DNA of 64,000 nt, taken from contig OX327696.1 in the NCBI GenBank assembly GCA_946807835.1, positions 2,244,501-2,308,500 on the forward strand. Reading direction: 5' to 3'. The notes under the pieces are model-generated. The model did no database searches and had not been told where the DNA came from. It saw only the letters and a list, made by a program, of their open reading frames with translations. Source of the stretch: Ailanthus altissimus. Taxonomy: Eukaryota; Streptophyta; Magnoliopsida; Sapindales; Simaroubaceae. Position 1 is the first letter of the stretch; each line of letters opens with the position of its first letter. The position numbers and the translations under genes were made by a program. Positions 20,575-33,689 of the stretch are shown one piece after another.

Positions 20575-21500
20575 TAGGCATGTAATAAAAGTTTATTCAT
20601 ATATATGATTAAGCATACATTGATAAGTTTATATTTATAAAGTATATAATTTATGTATTAAGTATATAATATTATTATAAAAGGTGTAGATCACAAGTTC
20701 TTTATAAATTAAATTATGTTCACAATTATTAATGAAAATAACATTTCATTATGTAAGATTGTAGCTTTTTTACTTCTTATAATGAATTATTTATTTTGAT
20801 CATTGATGTAGAGACTTCGAGTATAAAAATTAGTGTGTATATTATATTGAATTGAATTATTATAAATTTTGATCAGGTTAACTAAATGTTATAGATTTTA
20901 ATTCACAAAAGTTTTAATAAACTTGATTGATTTTAATTTTGAGCAAATAATGAATTTACATTAATGCGTTATATCTTTTGAGTTTATCACGGATTGAAAT
21001 CTATATAAACGGTCAAAATTTTGATATCTTTAAGATATAATTTTGTAGTCGTAAGAATATATATTTGTAAGATGGAATCTAATAAATAATGTTCACTTAA
21101 ATTATTTGCAGTACTTGATTATTTAAACTTATGGCTGTAGTTTATTTAATAAATTATATATTGAATAATAATATTTACTTGTAAATTTATTTATAAGTAT
21201 AGATATATTAAAAGTGATTATTAGAGCATTTAGAAACTTATGATAAATTAAAGAGGTAAGATATTTTTTTCATAGCTTAACTTTAAGTATTAACATCAAT
21301 TAGAGAGTTAATTAAGTAGTTATTATTGATTTAAAGACCAAATCTAATTTAATTAAAATAAATTTTAATTAAATAAAATTTTACTTAATAACATGGGTTA
21401 TTAGAGTATATCTTTTGACTTTTAATAAAATAGTCTAAAGTTAATTATAAGAATTAATTTATCATGAGATGATTAAGACTGAGTTTTTTAAATTAGAGTT
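20575..21500 (+). mobile_element. copia LTR fragment
   Basis: TAATAAAAGTTTATTCATAT, then TTATATTTATAAAGTATATAA matches 32060-32130 of the 3' LTR of the copia element at 28-32 kb. Also 21240-21420 (AACTTTAAGTATTAACATCA, TTAAGTAGTTATTATTGAT) matches 32195-32340. Between these lies about 540 bp that the other copy lacks, so one copy has an insertion or the other a deletion. Confidence 0.55.
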
Positions 21501-21699
21501 AGGAAGTTTATGCGTCTTGCAGTTCCTTAACTAGTTGAAATTATAATTAAATTTTAATTTTTTAATTCTAATTTAATTTTAACTGCTTAATAGAGATTTT
21601 TATAATTTTAAAACAAATTCAATAGAGTGAGAAATTTATTAATAAAATAATAATGAAAGAGTTACAAAAAATGTGGGGATAAAAACACCTTACCCTTAG

Positions 21700-24600
21700 A
21701 GAATAAAAACTAAAGAAGAAGGCAAATAATACCATCTAAAACTTTAATACTAATGGAGTCTATAATTAGGCATTCTATTTGCATCTTTAAAGAGCAGAGA
21801 ATTAATATTCATAAGAGGCCGTAACTAACATATAAAATTATTAAATTGTAGCTTAAGGTTTGTCAATTTATCTGTTACTGCATTGTTCTCTATAAAAGTA
21901 TGATTAAATTTAAATTGCAAGTGATCAATATAATCTTTACAACATTGCCTCTATAAAAGTATAATTAAATTTAAATTGCAAATGATCAATATAATCTTTA
22001 CAACATTGCCTCTTTAAAAGTATAATTAAATTTAAATTGCAAGCGATCAATATAATCTTTACAACATTGCTATCTATTGTGAAGTTTTCAAGGAGGACAT
22101 AGCGTAGACTTAAAAAATGATGGAATACTAAAATAGAGTTAAATTTCAAGGTTATCGTATGTCATCCACGAGCAATAACAATTTCTAAAACTAAGATGAC
22201 TTGTTATTTTTGCAAAGTAAGTTGTCTTAATTTTTAAAAGACAAGAGAAGCCTTTTAAAAAGGATTTACCTTATCCTTGAAAACTCCTTTACAAATAGTT
22301 ATACTTAGGTTACTTTTTAAAAGTTCGTCTGTGTTGATCTTGATCCACTCATGAGGAGAAAATTTTTAAAAAAGAATAGTAATTTTTAGAGTACGTCTCA
22401 AATTAATGGCAATGCTCTGATGGTTTAAGATATAGACTATCATCACCATAACAAAATACAAGGCGGAATATAGTAAAGTAGCGAATATGAGCAAACAAAT
22501 CTGCCTTAATGCCAAAGGGAAAATTTGCCTTAATGCCAAAGGAATTGAAATTTGATTATTAAATCTAAGACAATTTCAACTTCTCCAAATCATATAGAAC
22601 AGCTAAGCAACTGACAAACTCTATAAGTTTAAAAGTTGATGATTAAATGATTTAGATAAAATCACTTTTCATAAATTCACAACAGTTGAAACTGAATGAA
22701 GATTTTGTTTAAACATACGGGCGAACCATGACCAATATTCCATAACACAAAGGAAACAAGCAAATATGTAGTCCACAATTTCAGTATCTTTTAAATAAAA
22801 AAAGCATATTGGATAACATAAATACCACAGGACCATTATAATTCATCAATAGGAAAAAGTTTCTTAAGCATACACTGTATGAGTATAAAAATTTTATGTG
22901 AAAAAAAACTGTAACAAAGGGATAATAAAGTTAAATTGGTGATTGTGAGACTATTGATGAAATTGTAGCTTTCCTCTAAAGAAAGAATTCTATCTCTAGT
23001 AGAAACTTAAATGAACTTATCAGTCTTACTATTATCAGGCAAGATGGTATCATTAACTTGTTCTTTTACATGTGGAAAAATATAGTAAAGAGAATTTAAA
23101 ATCCTCCATTGGCCCTCTTTAATCACATCTTTCATCATACATTCTAATTTTAAACCACCAATAAGAAAAATAAATTTCTTTAACCATCTATCATACTAAA
23201 AATTAATTGAAGTCTAATCATTTATGATCCATTTTGTCTCATTAAAATAGGAAGAATATATTTAAAGTTATTTAAAAGAGAATAGTGGAGGAATCGTTTA
23301 CTTGCATTTAAAAAATTATACCATTTTTTTCAAGAACTTTGAGCAAATAGAATTTGTTTGATGGACGTCATAAAGTGCTTTAAGAAGCCAAACCTTATTA
23401 AATAAGCTTAGTCTACGAAAACCAACACCACTAGACTTCTTTGGCATGCCAAGCCTATTCTATAACATTAAGTTCATCTTACAAGAGTAATAATCCCTAG
23501 AGATAATTAAATTTTGAGCCTAACCATTCAATCACTTGAGAAGGGGCCAGGCCAAAGATATACCTTGAAACTGTGAATAATGGTGCTCTAAAAAATTGTG
23601 CGAACAAGCTCAATTTTACCCGTCATTAAAAGAAATTTTCCTTTTTAACTACTAAGATTGGCATATGCCTTGCGTGGGTAGCCCTTGAAAGTAGGAACTC
23701 CCAAATAGATGAAAGGAATATTGCTTAGAGAAAACCTCAAAAGACTAGAAATATCCTGACAATGGTGTGCAACATTTTACCAATGTAGAATCAACTTTTC
23801 TCTTTATTAATTACTTAATAAGTTGCCAAGTTATAATGAAAGAAAAGTATATAAGATAGTGAAAAAGAGTTATTGTTACCCTTGCAAAAAAGAAAAACAT
23901 CATATGTATATAAAATATGGGAGATCCTCTTGAGACCGAAATGGTGGTCACCTCTTAGAGTCTACCAAATTCTGAAAATTGCGAGAAAAAGTATCCTTAG
24001 CTAAACAGAAAAGTAAATGAGACAAAGGATCCCCCCTGGCGCACTCCTCTATCACATTGGAGAAACCTTTTTGGAGTGCCATTAATCATAATAGATAAGC
24101 AAGTTGAGTGAAGAATGTTAGAAATCCACTAAATAAAAGTTTTATTAAAACCAAAACAAATAATAACTTCAAGAAGGAAATCCTAACTGATGGTATCAAA
24201 GGCTTTAGCTATATCCAGTTTTATACCAATGTTACCATAAATAATTTTTCTTTCTAGTAAATTAACCCCTTCCGATACCATATAGATACAGTTATGAATA
24301 TGTCTTCCACGAATAAAAGTTATGTGATTCTACATGACTAGATTAGACATTAAAATTACTAATCTATCATAAATGATCTCGGTAATAATCTTGAAGAAAA
24401 AAATCGCCAAAGCTATTGGCCTAAAGTGATTAATTGAAACACCATCCTTCATCTTAGGAATTTACATTATAAAAATTGAGTTCAAGTTTGAAAGTAGGAA
24501 ATTTTGGCTAAAAAGGTGTTGAATGCCCAAAAGTACATCCTTTATAACAATCTCTCAACAATGCTGAAAGAACAAACCAGCAAAATCATTTGGCCATGGA

Positions 24601-25990
24601 GCACTAGAAGGGTCTAAAGAAAAAGTAGCTGACCTTGCCTCTTCCTCCGAATGTATGTTGGTCAAGACTTGATTATCCGAATCTAAAACAACAGAGGGAA
24701 TGTGATTACAGACCTGAGAAACTTTAGTAGCATCAACTACAACCTCTGTATATAGCTCTATATAATACTCCATAATATGGTTAGTCATTTCCTACATGTT
24801 ATCAAACAAAGTACTATTAATAAGAAGCCCTTTTAGGTGCAATTTGGTAACATGATATTTTGCACGACAGTAAAAGAACTTGGTGCATTTGTCTCTTTTC
24901 TTGAGCCTTTTTAATCTAGCATAGTCACGCCAAAAAGCAACATGTTTTCTTGTAATGTCTAAAACCTTCAACTTTGTTGTTGTCTTTGCTTTAAGCAAAT
25001 CCTCTAAGGCCCCCCTTAAACCAATGTCACTTTGAACTAAAGCCAAATCTTTTTTAGCCTTCTTTAGACTATTATAAACATTTCCAAAAACTTTTCAATT
25101 CCATCTAAGTAGGTGGTGTTTCAAAACCTGTAATTTTTTTTGTTACCATAAACATTGGACTTCTATGACAAGGAACCGAGTTCTATACTTTAGCTATTGT
25201 ATCCTTAAAGTTCGAATGTAAAATTCACATGGATTTTAACTTGAAAGGTCTAGGATTTGTTCTATCAGAAATCCTAAAAGAAATTACCAATTGAGAGTGA
25301 TCAGAGATTTACAGGGGAGCATTACACATAAAAAAGAATCCTAAATATCCTGCCAAACTAAATTAAATAAAGCCCTATCCAATTTTTTTTCAATATGATT
25401 ACCGACAGCTATTGTCCTTGCCCAAGTAAAAATAAACCTGAAGAAGGAATTTTTATAAGCTGACAATAATACATAAAATCTCTAATATTAGAGCACGATA
25501 ATGGACCTGAAAAACCCCCTTCTTGTTATTCATGAACTCCCTCGATAGCATTAACAAATCACTAACTAAGGAGATTGATAATAAGTTATAAGTAAATTAG
25601 ACTAAAGCTCTCATCTTTGCATATACTGAGAAGTCGTATAAACAGAGGATAAGTGACAAACATTAGAATTAATAGATGTTTTAATAGTGAGATGCTAAGA
25701 ACTAGCTGTAATAACTTTCACTTCTGCAGTTAAATCACTTTTAAAAATTCACATCTTTTGGAGAGTATTTCTTGTATGTCCAACCGAAAAAAGATGTAAG
25801 GATAACTAATAAGTTGGCCAATTCATTATGAGAATCGAAGTTGGCTACCCCTTGAATGTTCCAATAAAAGATCTTTATTATTTCAGAATAGAATTTGAAT
25901 TCTGCGAGGTGTATATCACTTCAATGTTCTTTTTCTTCTCTCTCAATATCATATTGTAAGAAATTACTATCTCAAAGGCAACTTCTATTG
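21700..25990 (-). mobile_element. degenerate L1-type LINE with EN, RT and RNase H
   Basis: Minus strand from about 25870: IFYWNIQGVANFDSHNELAN (endonuclease start); 25420-25240 gives FTWARTIAVGNHIEKKLDRA and SDHSQLVISF (endonuclease end); 25046-24792 gives the EN-RT linker; 24788-24555 gives EEEARSATFSLDPSSAPWPN, FAGLFFQHC (start of RT); 24230-24060 gives LDIAKAFDTIS and RGVRQGG; 23920-23880 has the YADD region altered to YDVFLFCKG; 23720-23690 gives IPFIYLGVPTFKG; 23440-23340 and 22790-22600 are zf-RVT-like (VWLLKALYDV; YWSWFARMF). 22350-22310 reads EWIKINTDELLKS, an RNase H start, and the AVTDKLTNL tail lies near 21870. Many stops and shifts make it dead. No ORF1 was recognised upstream. 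Confidence 0.88.
21888..22070 (-). repeat. 61-bp triplication inside the LINE RNase H region
   Basis: Three near-identical 61-bp units beginning CTCTATAAAAGTATGATTAAA at 21888, 21949 and 22010, each ending with ATAATCTTTACAACATTGC. One unit encodes part of the RNase H C-terminal helix (CKDYIDHLQFKFNYTFIE). 61 is not a multiple of 3, so each extra copy shifts the frame: the expansion followed loss of function. A smaller 25-bp duplication (TTGCCTTAATGCCAAAGG) is at 22499-22550. Confidence 0.88.
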
Positions 25991-27279
25991 GTGGCTTAGT
26001 TAAAATTCTAACAACTTTTTGAAGATCCTTATTAAGTATACTCACATCATCTTTATCTTTTGAACCAGCTACTCTGACTTTATAGTCATCACATCTTAGT
26101 AGACATATGGGAGGTAAGGAGAAGTAAATAAGAATCTTAACCATAATAATTTCTTTTTTACGTATTCTTATGTGGAAACAAATTTGGTTATAACTTTTCT
26201 CTCAAATTTAGGTATTAATGATTTTAAAGATTAAAGAAATATTTATGTGCCCCCACGTGTTGAGTTTGAAGGTTGAGAATATTAGAGAAAATTGCAACCA
26301 ATTAATTCAAGATTTAGTATAGTAAGGAATTGAGGTAATATTTTATTCTTATATATGTAAGTATGAATAAGATGATCTAGATTCTGCATAGTTTACTTTA
26401 TTAAACAAAAAAAAAAGTATTTACTACTAACAATTAGTATCATAGCTGTCTTATTTTATATTACATGTATAATTTATTTTTATTTGTGGTAGTAATTGTT
26501 TATTGTAGCACAAATTGCGTATTTAATCTATATTTGTTATTTTCACAAATTATATTATGAATTGTTATGCTTAATAATTCATGGTTAGATATTTTTTTTG
26601 TATTTTTCTTGAGAATTGTAATAAGAGAGAGTGGTGAAATTATATTACAATTTTTTCTCTTTGTTAGGTTAATTTTTTTGTGGTTCTTTAAATTTTTTTA
26701 TGTAAGCCAAATAAATGATTTGGAGTTTTTATTTGTAAATCAATTTTTTTTACTATTTATTGTAATTAAAAAAAACCAAAAAAAAGGTTTTCTAGTAAGA
26801 AAGAAATTTCCAACAATGGATTTTCCTGAAGCAGTTGGCTGTGGCGCATAACAGAATGTGCTAGTCCATGGCGGCTTCTGGAAACTTTAGCACATCAAGA
26901 CCACCATTTGTGGTGGCGGGCAATGGCGAAGCAAAACAAAGCCACTCGTTCCTGTTCAAAGTAAACTCGTCGAAGCATTATTTGTCTCACGACTATCGGC
27001 GATAAGGTTGCCAACACCTTTTAAGGTAGTTGGCAGTGTCCTCAAATGGGGCCGACGGTGGCTAGATCGAAATTATGGGCAATTATGGGGCAGCGGTTGA
27101 AATGAGGGGAAAGAGATATGTAGAATTAGGTTTCTACTAGAAATATTTGATAGGTCGGTCTTGTTTTAACTAATTCTAGTTTGGTCAAGATTATTTACTT
27201 TTATAAATTTACTAAAAAATGAATGTAAATTTTCTAAATAGGCCATAACAGAATTGGTTATTCTCACTTCTATTTTGGA
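25991..27279. other. unassigned region upstream of the LINE
   Basis: 25991-26150 may be the end of LINE ORF1 but cannot be recognised. 26820-27120 is a short GC-richer island (GCGGCTTCTGG, GGCGGGCAATGGCG, ACTATCGGCGATAAGG) between AT-rich flanks; it could be LINE 5' UTR or an unrelated fragment. No domain seen. Confidence 0.3.
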
Positions 27280-30200
27280 TAATTGCAATTTGGACTAATT
27301 TTGAGTATTTACAAATTTAAAGTTAGTCCAAACTTATTTAATTTTGATTTAATTTTATAAAATTTTATTTGGGTTATTTTATTAAAATAATTAAGTATAA
27401 AAAATAACTTTTATTAAAAAGATTTAAGTAGGGCCAATATAAATTTAAAGCCAAAATATGCTCAATTTATTTTTTAAAAGTAAGTGGACCAAAGAGAATT
27501 AAGAGCTCAACATTCCTAGTTCATAAAAAGAGACAAGCAAGTAGAGATGAATATTATGGAAGAGCCAAATTTGACTTTATTAAAGACTTTGAAGAATTTA
27601 AGCTTAGTTTTAATGTTTTTCTTTTTAGGAAAAGTCATGAATTATGGGTATTTATTTATCTAGTTAATTTATTAGATAAATAACATGTTATATAGATTAA
27701 GGTTGTCATATTCACATGTCCATGCATAAAATTTATCATCTTGTGTGACATTAATGTTCTAATGAGATTATGATAATATAATTGTCATTGTTTTAATTTT
27801 ATATTAATTTATTATTTAACATGACTTTATTTGTTATTTTTATGAAGATAAAAATAGATATTAATGAGTGAAACTTTATTTTATAAATTAATTGATATAT
27901 TAAAATTAAAAAACTCTAAGAAATAAAATATTAAGTGAGAGATGGCTTTAGGCATAAAGTCCACGGCTTTTATTATTGGTCCTATAGTAAGGATGATTAA
28001 TATCTTGTCTCAAACTTTGTGAGCTCCCTGTAGAGGGTATTAATCTAAACAGTTATTAGATAGGACCTCTTTAAAAGATAAGATTTAATATAGAATTCAT
28101 GCGAAATTGATTACTCTACAGTGGCTTTTTTTTTTTATTGGAAAATATAGAGATTAATATTCTCTCCACATAATTCTTATCAATTAAATTTAAAGGCCAA
28201 AGAATCAGTAGTTTATTATTATTTGATAAGAGATATCTAAACAATATTAATAATAAATTAATATGGTACTAGCCTAATTCATAACGAATATAACTATCTT
28301 ATTGAGACGTATTTTGAATAGAAATTGAATTATTGATGCATAATGTAATTAAAGAGTTTTATATAAATGTATTTTATGTATTCATGCTAAAGTTTTCACA
28401 TGCTATTAAATAATATATGCTTATGTATGAATTTATTTTTTAAAATTATGTCTTCATTCAACCTATTCACATCAATCCGAAACCAAAATAAGTTAATTGG
28501 GAGCAATTATGTGAATTTGAAAAGAAACTTAGATATTTACTTACGGATAAAAAGCACAGATATGTCTTGATTGATAAACGCCCTCCAAAATGTAATGATA
28601 ATGCACTTCAAGATGATATAGATGCTTATAATAGTCATTTAACTAAGGATCCATTTTTCTCTTTTAGTCTCAATCCTAAAAAAGAGAGTATTAAGAACAA
28701 CAACAACAACAACAAGCCATAGAAAGCATTTAGTTTAGGATCAGTGCATATTCATAAAATGAAAGCAAGTTCTAAAGGAAAGTGTTTTCAGTGTGGCATT
28801 AAAAGGCATTGGAAGAGAATTTAACTAAAGGACAACTTCATCTTCTAGTAATATTCTTTTTAGTGAAACATGTTTAGTGGTTGACTCTACAAATTTTTGA
28901 ATAATAAATTTTAGAGTCATTAATCATATTTACAATTCATTGTAAGGGTTTTAAAAAATTAAATCACTCAATAAAGGAGATATTAGTCTTAGAATTGGAA
29001 AGGACACAATTGTTGTTACTAAGGTAGTGAGAGTTTGTCTTCTTTTTTAAGATTTTAGAATTTTTGTATTAGATGACTATTTATTTGTATGGGAACTTAA
29101 ATATAATTTGATTTCAGTTAATTATTTGAATAACTTTGAATATTCTATTGATTTTAACTAAATTGTGGTAATCAAATGGAATAAGTTGTTTATACGTCAA
29201 GTATATTAGTTAACAATTTATACTGCATATTTTCTAAAATCAACTCACTACTTGGTATAAAATTGAATAATGAATCTAATTATCATAAAATGATTAAAAT
29301 AGCTCCAATTAATTAAATATATCTATAAAATCCACGTCTTTATCAAATGAGTCTAAATAGGATCTAAATATTGGGTAAAGATGAACCTTTGAGCTCATTG
29401 GAGATTGAACTATTACCACTTTGCGAATCTTGTATAGAAGAAAAAATAACTAGACAACCTTTTAATACTAAAGGTATAGAGCCATTGAACATTAAAATTA
29501 GTACACTTTGATGTATGTAGGCCTATAAGCAAACAAGTTAGAGAAGGTTATGAATAATTCATCACTTTTATTGATAATTATTATAAATTCGATTATGTGT
29601 ATCTAATGCGTTACAAGTCTGAAGTGTTTAATAAATTCAAAGAGTTTCAAGAAGAAGTGTAAAGGAAATTGAAAAAACACACAAAGACACTTCGATCTGA
29701 TCGAGATCAAGAATACCTCTATAGTAAATTAAAGACATATTTGTTAGACAATGGGATATTATCCCAGTTGACTACAATAAGGTAATCCCAGTAAAATAGT
29801 GTAGCAGAAAAGAGTTATAGAACTCTTCTTAAAATGGTGAGGCCAATGCTGAGTTATTCAACTTTACCTATCTCGTTTTAGAGTTACGCCTTAGAAACAA
29901 CTATATATTTTCTTAACTTAATTCTACCTAAGTCAGTCTATAAAATACCCCTAAAAATGTAGATAAGGTGTAAACCAAGTTTATGTCACATACATATACA
30001 AAGTTGTCCAGCTCATGTGCTAAAAGGGAAGATAGACAAGTTAGAATCTAAGTAAAAAGTTTGTCTATTTATTGGTTATCTTATACGAATAAGAGAGTGT
30101 ACTTTTTATAGTTCTTAAGATAAGAAAGTATTAGTTAGCACCAATGCAATTTTTCTTAAAGAAGACTACATGAAAAACTTCAAGCCTATGAGTAAGATAG

Positions 30201-32345
30201 TTTATGATGAATTATTTGGAAACTTTAATATTGTGCTTAAAAGAGTTAATGAGTTAATTCGCAATCTAGATCATAATAACTAACCAGAACTAATTGTATA
30301 ACATAACCACTAGTACTTCATCATATTGGGACGATTATTAAATATCCAACTAAGTACATGTTAAGTAGATAGTGTTTTGAGGTAGTCTCTAATAAACATG
30401 AACTAGATTCCACTAGTTATAATAAAGTAATAGCTGATAAAAATGTAGACAATTGGCATAAAGCTATGAAATTAGAGATGAATTTCATATATTCCAATAA
30501 AGTCTAGAAGATTGTAGAAAAACTAAAAGGAATAAAACATATAGGGTGTAAATAGGTCTACAAGAGAAAGAGAGGGGTAGATGAGAAGGTGAAAACCTTC
30601 AAAGTTAGGCTTATTGCTAAAGGGTATACTAAAAAAAAAGGTATTGATTATGAGAAGACTTTTGTATTGATAGTTATGCTTAAATTTATCAGAATTCTCT
30701 TATCTATTGCAACAAATAGATAAGAGAATTCTCTTGATCATGAAATTTGATAAATAGATGTCAAGATTGTATTTCTTAATGACAATCTTGAAAAAAGTAT
30801 CTATATAATACAATCAGGTAGTTTTATAGCTATAGGCTAAGAGCATATTATTTGTAAATTGTAAAAATCTTTTTGTAGGTTTAAACAAGCATCTAGATCT
30901 TGGAACATCATATTTGATCAAGCAATCAAATCGTTTAGTTTTGAACAAAATTCTGATGAACTTTGTGTTTACAAAAAAAGAGATGGCAGTTTGTGATTTT
31001 TTTAGTCCTATATTTAGATGATATATTATTCATTGAGAATGATATAGGAGCCTTATCAAAGATAAAATATAGTTATCTAACTATTTTGATATGAATGATC
31101 TGGAAGAAGTCAATAACATCTTTGGGATCAAAGTATTAAGGGAACCAGGTAAAAGATGTTAGGCTTATTTTAATTTAAGTATATTAACAAAATTCTTATC
31201 AAGTTTGCCATGCATAATTCTAAAAGGGATTGTTTTCCTTTATATATAGAATTAATCTATCCAAGCATCAGTTTTCTAAAACAATTAAAGTGTGGATCAC
31301 ATAAGAGGAATTTCTTATATATTAGCAATAGAAAATCTCATGTATGCAATGTTGTGTACTAGATCAAATATTTGTTATGCAACTAGAATGGATAGTAGAT
31401 ATCAATCTAATCCAAGACATGAACATTAGATTGCAATAAAGTATATATTTAAGTATCTTCAGTGAACAAAAGATTATATGCTTGTACATTCCAGTGATGA
31501 TCTTATATTTACAGGATATACAGATTCAAAATTTTAAGAATATAAGGATACCTAGATCTTTTTCAGGGTATGTGTTTACTTTAAGTAGTGAAAGTTAAAG
31601 GAGTGCAAAATAATCATGTATTGCAGACTTTGCCATGCAAGATTAATATGTAGCTGCATCTGAAGTTGCAAAAGAAGCTATATAGCTACGAAAAAGTTCC
31701 TTATGGAACTTGAGGTGGTATCTAATGCTTAGATGTCTATTGTTCTTTATTAAGACAATAGCCAGTAGTAATATAGTTTAAGAAACCGAGATGCCACAAG
31801 AGAAGAAAACATATTGAAAGAAAATAATATTTGGTAAGAAAGTTTTGAGCAAAATGGTGAAGACATGCATCCAAGATTGCATAAGCAGATAATCTAGTGG
31901 ATCCATTCAAATCAATCATTGCCAACAAAGAGTTTTGAAACTCATATGAATAATATGGGGTTCAATAGTTACTCAGCATGTTTTAGGGCAAGTGGGAGAT
32001 ATTAAATATGTAATACTAACATATGCCCTTAAAGCATGTGAAATAGCATTTTGTTTTATTAATAAAAGTTTATTCATTCATATAATTGAGCATATATTGA
32101 TAAATTTATATTTATAAAGTATGTGATCTATGTATTAGCCATTCAGTTACTTAGGAAAAATAAATAATTAAAAAAGTAAGACATTTTTTAATAACCTAAC
32201 TTTAATTATGGACATCAATTAAATAATTAATTAAGTGGTTATTATTGATCTCAAGACTAAGTCGAATTTAATTAAAATGAGTTTTATTTAAATGAGTTTT
32301 TTATTAATAACAAAGTCATGCGAGTATATCATAATTTATAAAATA
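27280..32345 (+). mobile_element. degenerate full-length Ty1/copia element
   Basis: Internal region reads in order: gag from about 28450 (MSSFNLFTSIRNQNKLIGSN, YVNLKRNLDIYL); zinc knuckle KCFQCGIKRHWKR near 28780; GAG-pre-integrase LSSLEIELLPLCESCIEEK at 29390-29440; integrase remnants 29500-30100; RT GCKWVYKRKRG and FKVRLIAKGYTKKKGIDYE near 30545-30660, then FLNDNLEKSIY and KQASRSWNI near 30780-30910; RNase H-like MYAMLCTRSNICYATRMDS near 31340 and TDSKF near 31520. A polypurine GGGCAAGTGGGAGAT at 31986-32000 marks the 3' LTR start, which runs to at least 32345. The 5' LTR is probably about 27280-28420 but its ends are not resolved. Dense stops make it long dead. Confidence 0.85.
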
Positions 32346-33689
32346 CCTAAATTTCTATGGTATTTGTAATAAACTAAAATTTATTAAGAACAAATCTTAT
32401 TGATCATACATGTCAATTAGGTATATTCCTATCATAATTTGAAAACTGCATATGCAACATTGAATATTGCTCTACAATCATGCATTAATTATTTAAGTCT
32501 AAATATAATGATTTCTTTTTTGAGTTTATTAAAATACTACCAATTTAATCATAAAATTGGCTAGATATTATGAAACTTTAAGAACAAATAATTTGAATAA
32601 CAGAGAACTAAATTTATCAAATATTAAAAAGTTGTGGTAGTTAAGTTCACATATTGAATTTAAGTATTAATCCTAGAAAAAAAAAATTAAGTTTATAGCT
32701 ACAAGAGAACAGAGGCAAAAATAATAAAAAAATATGATGCAATCAATAGCAAACCGATATAGATGTTGAATTGCTCTTAATTGCGCTACCAAAGAAACTA
32801 TTGATGCTGAAAAGCGCTTTGAATTTCTCTTTATAGATGTTTCAATTATGCTCCAATTTCTCTTTAAAATTTATGTTTGTGTGGCTAGTGTCCTTTTAGA
32901 TGATTTTTGAAGGCTGGGGACGCGTGACTTTTTATAGGGATTAATATAAATTTAAATGCCTTAATTTTTGCTAGGACAGGAAACGTACTATCATTAGGCG
33001 CTACATTTAAAAGGCCATATCATTGGAGCGGTGGATGGCCAATGTTGAGACAATGAATTATTACTTAAATAGGTCATTTTTTTTTTAGTTTTCTTATTTT
33101 GATCTTAGTTTTAGTGCTAGGGCAATGTTATGTGTGGCATTTGGCGATAGGTCTAAATTTTAAAAATTCTTTAAATTTTGTTCAAGTCTCTATAAATAAA
33201 CAGTAATGCATATGAATCGTCATTTATTCTTATAAAATATCAAAATAAAAACAAGAAAAAATAAATGACAAATATACTATTATCATTTACTTTATTAAAC
33301 AAAAAAAAAAATTTACTACCAATATAAAGGATAGGTTTTATGTAGAAATTAAGGGCTAATAAAATCGTCGATGGGGTTCCTTTAATTAACAAGGTAAGAT
33401 AATTTTGGAAGTGAATGATCTATGTTAGATAATTTTTAATAATGACGAGGAGGACTAATTGCACCCTAAGATATTGAAAATTTTTAGTGCTACATTAATT
33501 GATAAATCCTTTTAACCATCGGTGTTTTAGAAAACTACAAGAGAAATGCCTTTTGGGGCATTTTACTTCACAAATTTTTTGTGTATAATGAAAAATTTAA
33601 GTGAACACATTGGGTTTTCTTTTCACTGTAGGTGAATTATGGTTTATAAGTGGTAATAAATAGGAAAAACTAATTAAAAGCATTCTTGG
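32346..33689. other. AT-rich region with LTR-like remnant on minus
   Basis: On minus, CCCTATAAAAAGTCACG (near 32925-32941) followed by a leader-like stretch resembles an LTR promoter; 32985-33050 is a short GC-richer segment with GGCGCTACA and GAGCGGTGGATGGCC. No gene seen. Ends of any element are not definable. Confidence 0.3.

Noticed and set aside
26567..26851. 94-codon Phe/Leu-rich frame on plus
   Set aside because: T-rich low-complexity sequence without domain or splice context.
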